A program made the translations under genes and the position numbers. A stretch of DNA of 64,000 bases from Pseudomonadota bacterium. GTDB lineage: Bacteria; Myxococcota; Myxococcia; Myxococcales; Myxococcaceae. Shown here piece after piece: positions 24,676-31,938 of this stretch. The stretch covers positions 1-64,000 of the forward strand of contig JAFAFL010000131.1 in assembly GCA_023423535.1 (NCBI GenBank). The letters are read 5' to 3'. Position 1 is the stretch's first letter; the number at the start of each line of letters is the position of its first letter. Below the pieces are notes generated by a model. It was not told where the DNA came from. It ran no database searches and was given only the letters and a program-made list of their open reading frames with translations.

Positions 24676-25903
24676 TGTCGCCTTCGATGGTCTGCGGCAG
24701 CTCGAGGTCGAGCACGCCGATCATGTCCACCTTCAGCAGGTCGGTGAGGCCCTTCAGCGCGTCGTACACCGCACGGACCTTTGCCTTGTCGGTCGCGAGC
24801 GCGGGCGCAAAGTCCTCGTTGCCCAGCGCCTCGAGCGCCGCGTGCACCTTCGCCGGCTCTGCGCGCAGGCGGCCCGCGAGCTCGCCGGCGCCGTAGGCCT
24901 CGAGCAGGTCGTCGAAGCCGGTCCCCGCGTTCTCCTCGCCGCAGCCGAGCAGCAGCTTCTGCGCGCCCTCGAGGTTTGCCCGCATCCACAGCGCCGACTT
25001 GCGCGCGTGACGCGACTCGAGGAACTCGGGGCAGGTGTCGAGCTCGCACTCGCGCAGCCCCAGCGGCTTGGCGAGCTTCATGTCCTTCACCTCCGCCTCC
25101 AGGTAGAAGATCGCGTCGCTCAGCGCGTTCAGCGCGGACTGCGTGGTGGGGAAGACCGCGTTGCCCGGGCCCGCGCTCTTCATCGTGGCGAGGAAGTCTC
25201 CGCCCTCCGGCGCCCACGCGGTGACGATCGTCTCGGCGCGCCCGCGCAGATCCGTGGTGACCGCGGCGGCGTACGCCCGCTTGCGCTCGGCCCGCTCCGA
25301 AGGCGTGAGCGCGGCCCACGTCCCCTGCGCGACGATCTTCGAGGTCGAGGGACAGGCGGTCGTCTCGCCCTCGTGGAAGAGGAGGTACTCGAGCGCGTCG
25401 AGCCCGCGGCGGGTGAGCACCTGGGTCCCGAAGTCCGGCGCCGCGTAGGACTGCGAGACGATCTGCTCCTCCACCGCGCACCGGCTCGTCAGCGGCCACG
25501 AGTACACGTGGTCGCGCAGATCGCCGCCGCCGGGAGAGGTCTTCCGCGCCAGCGGGCCCACCTGCATCACCTCGAGGCGCTGCCACACGTTCATCGCGTC
25601 GTCGAAGGCGGCGCGCGCCGTGGCGAGCGTCGTCGCATCCGGAGAGGCTCCCCAGGCCTGCACCGCCGCGTCGAGCGCCTGCGCCCGCTCGTTGAACTGG
25701 CGGGTCTCACCGAGGATGCACTCGCCGGCGGCGGCGGCCAGCGCGGCACGAGAGGTCGCGCGATCGCCCTCTTCGGAGATCGGCGGCACGTTCGGCTCGG
25801 CGCGGGGACAGCCCGACAGCGAGAGGACGAGGGCCAGCGGCAGGGCCGTCAGCGAGAGCGAAAGCGCGCGCGTCCGCGCGGAGGTGGGGACGGTCTGGGA
25901 CAT
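24668..25903 (-). CDS. Imelysin-family (M75-like) lipoprotein
   Basis: The 411-residue protein has a lipobox ending at Cys32 (LSLSGC) and a helical imelysin domain. The key family segment reads GLDALEYLLF (167-176); in classical imelysins this is GxHxxE, so the His is Asp169 while Glu172 is kept. Another conserved segment is SDAIFYLEAEVKDMKLAKPLG. Imelysins such as IrpA and ICMP are metal-linked envelope proteins, induced by iron limitation in several bacteria, and bind iron or haem in some reports. Its location is the outer or inner membrane, periplasm side. First gene of an operon with the HTTM protein, 24 bases from the right-hand copy of the palindromic operator. A possible promoter (TTGTCA, 17 nt, TAGGTC) overlaps that site. 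Confidence 0.88.
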   Translation of the reverse strand: MSQTVPTSARTRALSLSLTALPLALVLSLSGCPRAEPNVPPISEEGDRATSRAALAAAAGECILGETRQFNERAQALDAAVQAWGASPDATTLATARAAFDDAMNVWQRLEVMQVGPLARKTSPGGGDLRDHVYSWPLTSRCAVEEQIVSQSYAAPDFGTQVLTRRGLDALEYLLFHEGETTACPSTSKIVAQGTWAALTPSERAERKRAYAAAVTTDLRGRAETIVTAWAPEGGDFLATMKSAGPGNAVFPTTQSALNALSDAIFYLEAEVKDMKLAKPLGLRECELDTCPEFLESRHARKSALWMRANLEGAQKLLLGCGEENAGTGFDDLLEAYGAGELAGRLRAEPAKVHAALEALGNEDFAPALATDKAKVRAVYDALKGLTDLLKVDMIGVLDLELPQTIEGDND

Positions 25904-25926
25904 GCCGCGGACCTAGCAGCGCAGGA

Positions 25927-25953
25927 TGATTTTGACAATGCCTCGCAAAATCA
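25927..25953. promoter_or_regulatory. Palindromic operator, right copy (TGATTTTG - 11 nt - CAAAATCA core)
   Basis: This 27-bp site matches the one at 20823-20849 at 22 positions: the outer arms TGATTTTG and GCAAAATCA, and the central AAT and CT. It lies 24 bases before the imelysin gene (leftward) and 30 bases before the Fur-box-like site. Read leftward, a TTGTCA -35-like element falls inside it, so a bound regulator would block that promoter. Confidence 0.75.
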
Positions 25954-25982
25954 CTAGATCGGCGCCGTTCAGGAAAGAGAAC

Positions 25983-25997
25983 TGAGAATCATTCTCA
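25983..25997. promoter_or_regulatory. Fur-box-like site TGAGAATCATTCTCA
   Basis: A perfect 7-1-7 palindrome matching the Fur consensus TGATAATNATTATCA except for the G and C at positions 4 and 12. It lies 29 bases before the GTG of the Delta-60-repeat lipoprotein and about 80 bases before the imelysin gene on the other strand, so it may control one or both. Confidence 0.7.
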
Positions 25998-26026
25998 AGT
26001 TCAGCAGCACGACCGAGGAGCGCGCA

Positions 26027-27502
26027 GTGGAGCAGACGAAGCGAGAGGGAGTGGGGCAGTTCGGGCTGTTCGGCGCCGTCCTGGCGCTGGCGCTGGTGGC
26101 GACCGCCTGTGGCGGCGGCGGCAACGGGAGCGAGACCGACGGCGGCACCGAGCCGGACGCGGGCCAGACCGGCGGCGAGGACGCGGGCACCGACCCTGAC
26201 GCCGGGGTGAACCCGGACGGCGGCATGAGCTCGGCCGAGGGCAACCAGATCGCGGTGGTCCGGCTGAACTCGGACGGCAGCCTCGATTCGAACTTCGGCG
26301 AGGGCGGCATCGCCACGGTGGAGTTCGGCGAGGGCGCCGGCACCGTCCAGGACACGCTCTGGGATCTGAAGCTCGACCGCACCGGCCGCATCGTCCTCTT
26401 CGGCTCTGGCAAGGCGCAGGGTGAGCGCGCGGACCAGGATCGCTACGTGGCGCGGCTCACCGCGGCGGGTGCGCTGGACACGACGTTCGGCGAGGGCGGC
26501 TTCACCACGCTCGACACGCAGGGCCTCGCGGACAACGGGCGCGGCGGCTGGTTGCAGGCGGACGGGAAGATCGTCGCCTCCGGTTACACGCCCGTGCCGA
26601 CCGGCGTGGGCACGCAGACCGCGAACGCGATCATCCTCCAGCGGCTGAACGAAGACGGCTCGCCCGACACGGCCTTCGGTACCGAGGGCGTGGTGCAGAG
26701 CAACCCGTTCAGCCTCGACGACATGACGCCGTGGGGCATGGCCGAGGCCTACGCGGTCGCGCGCCAGTCGAACGGCAGCTACGTCACCACCGGCTACGGC
26801 CGCGTCGCGTCCAGCGGCCCGGTGGACCTCGTGAGCTTCCGCTTCAACGACAGCGACGGGTCGCTCGATGACGTGTGGGGCATCGGCGGGAAGCTCGTGC
26901 TCGACGTGTCGGCGGAGCACGACCGCGGCCGCAACCTCACCGTTCTTCCCGACGACCGCACGGTGCACGTGGGCAGCGCGGCGGTGGCGGCGAACACGCT
27001 CGACGCGATGATCTTCGTGACCACCGAGAACGGCTCGGCGGACGACACCTTCAGCACCGACGGCTACAAGCTCTTCGACTTCGGCAGCGCGGACGAGGCC
27101 TTCTTCGGCGTGGCGGCCTCCTCGAACGGCGCCTGGATCGCGGCGGCGGGCTACAGCGCGCAGACCGGCGGCATCGACGCGACGCTCGCGCTCATCCCCA
27201 CCGGCAGCGGCACCGAGTTCTCCGGCGTGGTGCCCCTCTCGGCCACGGCGATGGACCGCTTCTGGGCGGTGACCTTCGGCCCGGACGACAAGGTCTACGC
27301 GGCCGGCGTGATCGACGAGGGCGGCGACCACCGGATGCTCGTGGCGCGCTTCAACCTCAACGGGACGCTGGACACGGAGTTCGGCACCGGCGGCACCGTG
27401 AAGCTCAACGTGCGCGAGGGCGGCAACGTGGAGACGGCGCGGGCCATCGCGGTGCAGGCGGACGGGAAGATCGTCATCGGCGGCGCCGTCGAGGCGCGCT
27501 GA
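26027..27502 (+). CDS. Delta-60-repeat (beta-propeller-like) lipoprotein
   Basis: The 491-residue protein has a lipobox at Cys28 (LVATAC), a Gly/Asp/Thr-rich linker and at least six Delta-60 repeats with the pattern L-x2-DGSLDSNFGEGGI (LNSDGSLDSNFGEGG, LTAAGALDTTFGEGG, LNEDGSPDTAFGTEG, and so on to LNGTLDTEFGTGG). Such repeats fold as a beta-propeller. The start is GTG at 26027, 6 bases after GAGGAG. The Fur-box-like site and the shared palindrome lie just upstream, so the gene is likely iron- or metal-regulated. This would tie an otherwise unassigned surface propeller to metal uptake. A role in binding chelates or proteins at the surface is inference. Confidence 0.85.
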   Translation: MEQTKREGVGQFGLFGAVLALALVATACGGGGNGSETDGGTEPDAGQTGGEDAGTDPDAGVNPDGGMSSAEGNQIAVVRLNSDGSLDSNFGEGGIATVEFGEGAGTVQDTLWDLKLDRTGRIVLFGSGKAQGERADQDRYVARLTAAGALDTTFGEGGFTTLDTQGLADNGRGGWLQADGKIVASGYTPVPTGVGTQTANAIILQRLNEDGSPDTAFGTEGVVQSNPFSLDDMTPWGMAEAYAVARQSNGSYVTTGYGRVASSGPVDLVSFRFNDSDGSLDDVWGIGGKLVLDVSAEHDRGRNLTVLPDDRTVHVGSAAVAANTLDAMIFVTTENGSADDTFSTDGYKLFDFGSADEAFFGVAASSNGAWIAAAGYSAQTGGIDATLALIPTGSGTEFSGVVPLSATAMDRFWAVTFGPDDKVYAAGVIDEGGDHRMLVARFNLNGTLDTEFGTGGTVKLNVREGGNVETARAIAVQADGKIVIGGAVEAR

Positions 27503-27527
27503 CGCTGTAAATCTGACTGACACACAA

Positions 27528-27576
27528 CCGGCGGCAGGGGTGGACGATAAACCCACATCGTCCCCTCTGCCGCCGG
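27528..27576. promoter_or_regulatory. Strong hairpin over the ribosome site of the next gene
   Basis: Arms at 27528-27548 and 27557-27576 pair over about 20 bp with one bulge, around an 8-nt loop (AAACCCAC). The right arm ends inside the Shine-Dalgarno GGAG (27575-27578) of the gene starting at 27586. No T-run follows, which makes a terminator for the upstream gene less likely than a translation-control hairpin; both remain possible. Confidence 0.6.
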
Positions 27577-27585
27577 AGCCATGTC

Positions 27586-28680
27586 ATGCCCCCGATCCTC
27601 CCGACGACTCCCAGCGCGAAGGCCTTCGCGGACGCCTGGACGAAGAAGCTCGAGGAGGTGGCGAAGGAGGCGGCGGGGAAGGACGGCCGGCTCTCGATCA
27701 CCGAGGCCCGCCGCATCGCCGAGCGCTTCGACGGTGGCCGCTTCTTCAGCGACAACGCGGTCGCGTACCTGAACGCGAAGGGCCAGAAGACGATGTCGGT
27801 GGCGGTGCTGGTGAAGGGCGCCCGCGCGTACGCGGAGGCGCAGGGCGCGGCCGTGGCGGGGAAGGACGGGCGCATCTCCTACGCGGACGCGAAGGGCCTG
27901 CGCGCGGACCTTCAGGACGACTTCCTCTACCTGCGCGGCAAGATCGCGGACGGGCCGCAGCGCACGCCGCAGCAGCTTCAGGCGGACGTGCGGGACACCG
28001 TGCTGCGCGCGTTCGACAACGGCACCGCGGTGAAGCTCTCCGGACCGCCGGCGGTGGTGAAGGGCCGCAAGGAGCTCATCGAGTACCTGCCGCACGCCCC
28101 GAGCAACACGGTGCTGCGCGCCTGGGTGGCGGACGGCCGCATCTATGCCTCGCGCGCGGCGAACCGGCCCACGCCGCTGGTCGGCTGGTACGACCTCGGG
28201 CCGCTGCCGGCGAAGTCGAACATGTCGGATCTGCGCGCCCGCTTCGACAGCGCGACGAAGGACCTCTGGCTCACGAGCGAGAGCGACGCGCAGCTCCGCT
28301 ACATCGCGTCGGCCGGACCCGTCTCCGGCGCGGTGACCGCCGAGCTGGTGAAGCGGCACTTCGGCGCGACGCACGATGCGCTGGGGCCCTCGATCTACGG
28401 CTGGGAGGACCCGTCCTTCGTGAAGCTCGCGGACCGGAGCGAGGTGGAGGTCCGCAACGGCTACGCCTGGCTCGATGCGCGCGCGCACGCGTTCGATCCG
28501 GCGGACCCCGAGAGCGTGGCGATCGCGGAGCGCTGGAAGAACCTCGCGGCGCTGGTGCGCAGCGAGCTGACCGACGTGAAGGTCGTGCGCTTCGGCAGCG
28601 TGAACATCACCACGATGCTCGTCGGCCAGACGCGGACCGGCGAGCTGGCCGGGTTCATGTCCGCGGTGGTGGAGACCTGA
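27586..28680 (+). CDS. Protein with a C-terminal nuclease A inhibitor (NuiA)-like domain
   Basis: The C-terminal part (about 205-364) aligns by eye with cyanobacterial NuiA. It runs from LRARFDSATKDLWLTSESDAQ to a tail with the order of NuiA's own tail (SELTDVKVVRFGSVNITTM, then LVGQTRTGELAGFMSAVVET). NuiA blocks a DNA/RNA non-specific endonuclease by occupying its active site. The N-terminal part (1-120) has two loops of the form GKDGR(L/I)S at about 33 and 92 that look like EF-hand calcium loops, plus a long helix. The fusion suggests a calcium-responsive or two-domain inhibitor. No cognate nuclease is visible in the window. No signal peptide. The mRNA start is covered by a stable hairpin. 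Confidence 0.72.
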   Translation: MPPILPTTPSAKAFADAWTKKLEEVAKEAAGKDGRLSITEARRIAERFDGGRFFSDNAVAYLNAKGQKTMSVAVLVKGARAYAEAQGAAVAGKDGRISYADAKGLRADLQDDFLYLRGKIADGPQRTPQQLQADVRDTVLRAFDNGTAVKLSGPPAVVKGRKELIEYLPHAPSNTVLRAWVADGRIYASRAANRPTPLVGWYDLGPLPAKSNMSDLRARFDSATKDLWLTSESDAQLRYIASAGPVSGAVTAELVKRHFGATHDALGPSIYGWEDPSFVKLADRSEVEVRNGYAWLDARAHAFDPADPESVAIAERWKNLAALVRSELTDVKVVRFGSVNITTMLVGQTRTGELAGFMSAVVET

Positions 28681-29061
28681 GCCTCTCGAGCAGGGCGTGC
28701 AGCGCGTCCGCACCGCGACGGAGAGACTCGGCGACCTCGTGCTTGCCCGCGGCCGCATAGACCTCTGCGGCTTCGCGCCGGTCACGCAGCTCGCCCTGGA
28801 CGATTCCCGCGGCCTCGTCGGCTGAGAGCACGCGCCGAGGCACATCTCCACGCCCGAGCCCGGAGACACCACCGGCAATGGCGCCCTCCGCCTCGGAAAC
28901 CGGCGCCGCCGAGAGGGGCACGGCCTCCGCCTGATCCAGCGCGGAGAGCGTCTCGCGCAGCGCCGAGACCATGTCCGGTTGCTTCGAGCGCAGGGCTTCC
29001 TTCAGCGCCTCGCGCAGGGCGGTGCGCCACTCGGCGAGAGTCGTCACGCTCACGAGTTCCG

Positions 29062-29065
<4 letters not shown>
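28655..29065 (-). CDS. YqeY-like (GatB/YqeY domain) protein
   Basis: The 136-residue protein keeps the YqeY-type order. An N-terminal helix ends LRETLSALDQAEAVPL, matching the family's LRMLKSALKNAE. A loop ends SADEAAGIVQGELRDRREAAEVYAAAGKHEVAESLRRGADALHALL, matching the family's KELKKRREAAEAYxKAGRxDLAExE. The domain also forms the tail of GatB, where it binds tRNA. A free YqeY role in tRNA amidation has been suggested but is unproven. The GTG at 29065 overlaps the argF stop by 3 bases, so it is the last gene of the arginine operon. Its 3' end overlaps the NuiA-like gene (opposite strand) by 26 bases. Confidence 0.72.
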
Positions 29066-29994
<929 letters not shown>

Positions 29995-30007
29995 GGTGGG
30001 GTCCTTT

Positions 30008-31456
30008 CTAGAGCTTGATGGCGGAGAGCGCGTCGAAGAGCGCGGCGAGCCTCGGCACCGCCTGCGCGTCGCGGATCGCCTGCTCACCGGCCGCGCGCAG
30101 GGTCTCGACCTGGCTCTTCACCGCTTCGGGCGCAGTGCCACCGGCGCTCTTCTTCGCCGCCACCGCGTTGAACGGATCCGCCGCGCGCAGCACCTCGGGC
30201 GTGAACGCGGGATCGCACTCGCGCGCGAGCTCGGGCGTCACCTTCGCCAGCGGGATGCCGGCCTCCTGGCACTTGCGCACCAGCGCGCCGGTGGCCTTGT
30301 AGGCGGTGCGGAAGGGCATGCCGGTGCGAACGAGCGCCTCGGCGATGTCGGTGGCCTGCATCGCGTCGCCCTCCACCGCCGCGCGGGTGCGGGCCGTGTC
30401 GAACTTCACGCGGGGCAGCGCGAGCTCGAGGATGGAGAGCACGCTGCGCACGAGCGGACCCGTCTCCAGCAGCGGCGCGCGGTCCTCCTGCAGGTCGCGG
30501 TTGTAGCCGGCGGGCAGGCCCTTCACGGTGACGAGCAGGTTCACGAGGTTGCCCACCGCGCGCCCGCTCTTGCCGCGCACGAGCTCGAACACGTCCGGGT
30601 TCCGCTTCTGCGGCATCATCGACGAGCCGCAGGCGATGTCGCCGTCGAGCTTCGCGTAGCCGAACTCCGCGGAGGTGAAGTCGATGAAGTCCGCCGCCAG
30701 CCGGCTCGCGTGGAGCATGAAGCGCGCGGTGGCGTAGGTGTAGTCGAGCGCGAAGTCGCGGTCGCCCACGGTGTCCATGCCGTTGAGCGTGAGCTTCGAG
30801 AACTGCAGCAGCTCGCGCGTGATGTTCCGGTCGGTGGGCAGCGAGGTCCCGGCGATGGCGCCCACGCCCAGCGGCAGCGCGTCGGTCTGCCCCAGCACGA
30901 AGCGGAAGGCGTCGGCGTCGCGCGCGAACATGGCCGCGTAGGCGCTGAAGAAGTACCCGAGCGACACCGGCTGCGCGCGCTGCCGGTGCGTGTAGGAGGG
31001 GATGACCGTGTCCAGCTCGGCTTCCGCGCGATCCGCGAGCGCCTTCGTGAAGCGGCCGAGCATCTCGAGGATCACGGCGCAGGACTCGCGCACGTGCAGC
31101 CGCAGGTCGAGCGCCACCTGATCGTTGCGCGAGCGCGCGCTGTGCAGCAGGCCCGCGGTGGGCCCGAGGCGAGAGGTCAGCTCCGCCTCCACCGCCATGT
31201 GCACGTCCTCCTCCTCGGGGAGGCGCAGCGTGCCGGCCTGGGTCTCCTTCCAGATCGCGGCCAGTCCGGCGTGGATCTGCGCCGCGGCCTCGCGCGGGAC
31301 GATCTCGCGGCGGGAGAGCATGGTGAGGTGCGCCATGCTCCCCACGAGGTCCTCGCGCAGCAGCTGGATGTCCAGCGGCAGCGAGGTGGAGAACTGGAGG
31401 ACCTCCGGGTGGAGGCCCGTCGCGCCGGCGGCCTCGGTCTTCGCCATCATGCTCAT
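30008..31456 (-). CDS. argH: Argininosuccinate lyase
   Basis: The 482-residue protein splits argininosuccinate into arginine and fumarate. The superfamily signature GSSMMPQKRNPD is intact, including the catalytic Ser loop, and RSRNDQVALDLRLHVRE and YTHRQRAQPVSLGYF are present. Several Met codons lie at the start (residues 1, 3 and 4). The ATG at 31456 overlaps the argR stop (ATGA), so translation is coupled. The partner ArgG (argininosuccinate synthase) is not in this operon and must be encoded elsewhere. Confidence 0.96.
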   Translation of the reverse strand: MSMMAKTEAAGATGLHPEVLQFSTSLPLDIQLLREDLVGSMAHLTMLSRREIVPREAAAQIHAGLAAIWKETQAGTLRLPEEEDVHMAVEAELTSRLGPTAGLLHSARSRNDQVALDLRLHVRESCAVILEMLGRFTKALADRAEAELDTVIPSYTHRQRAQPVSLGYFFSAYAAMFARDADAFRFVLGQTDALPLGVGAIAGTSLPTDRNITRELLQFSKLTLNGMDTVGDRDFALDYTYATARFMLHASRLAADFIDFTSAEFGYAKLDGDIACGSSMMPQKRNPDVFELVRGKSGRAVGNLVNLLVTVKGLPAGYNRDLQEDRAPLLETGPLVRSVLSILELALPRVKFDTARTRAAVEGDAMQATDIAEALVRTGMPFRTAYKATGALVRKCQEAGIPLAKVTPELARECDPAFTPEVLRAADPFNAVAAKKSAGGTAPEAVKSQVETLRAAGEQAIRDAQAVPRLAALFDALSAIKL

Positions 31457-31932
31457 TCGTCTTTACCCCTCAGCCACACACCGTTGAGTTGCCGCGCCAG
31501 CTTCGAGGGCGAGTTGCCCTTCGAAGGCGCGACGAAGATCGCGTCGTCGCCCGCCAGCGTCCCCGCCACCTGCGGGAGCCGCGCGCGGTCTATCGCAAGC
31601 GCCACCGCGGAGGCAGCCCCCGCGAGCGTGTGCACGATCACCAGCGTGTCGGTGTCGATGACGCGGGTGATCATCTCGCGGAAGGAGCGCAATGCGTCCG
31701 GGCCTTCGGGCACCCGCGCGTCGTCCACCTCGTAGGCGGTGCCGCCCTCGGGGAGAGACACCCGGCGCGCGCCAAGCTGCGCGAGGTCCCGCGAGAGCGT
31801 GGCCTGGGTCACGTCGAAGCCCTGCTCGTTGAGCAGCTGCCGCAGCTCCTCCTGCGTCCCCACCACCTGCGAGCGGATGAGCCCCCGGATCGCCGCGCGG
31901 CGGAACTCCGGGTCGTTCTGCGTCCGTGCCAT
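31453..31932 (-). CDS. argR: Arginine repressor ArgR
   Basis: The 159-residue protein has an N-terminal winged helix with the Ser-Arg contact segment (VTQATLSRDLAQLGA) and a C-terminal arginine-binding hexamer domain (GTLAGDDAIFVAP). ArgR hexamers bind arginine and repress biosynthetic genes, so the gene lies within its own regulon. It starts 6 bases after argJB and overlaps argH (ATGA). The candidate target is the promoter in front of argC, although the perfect palindrome there does not match a standard ARG box. Confidence 0.94.
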   Translation of the reverse strand: MARTQNDPEFRRAAIRGLIRSQVVGTQEELRQLLNEQGFDVTQATLSRDLAQLGARRVSLPEGGTAYEVDDARVPEGPDALRSFREMITRVIDTDTLVIVHTLAGAASAVALAIDRARLPQVAGTLAGDDAIFVAPSKGNSPSKLARQLNGVWLRGKDE

Positions 31933-31938
31933 GGGTCG

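Noticed and set aside
25983..25997. Fur-like box as the same element as the 27-bp palindromes
   Set aside because: Length, core and arm sequence differ; they are two separate site types close together.
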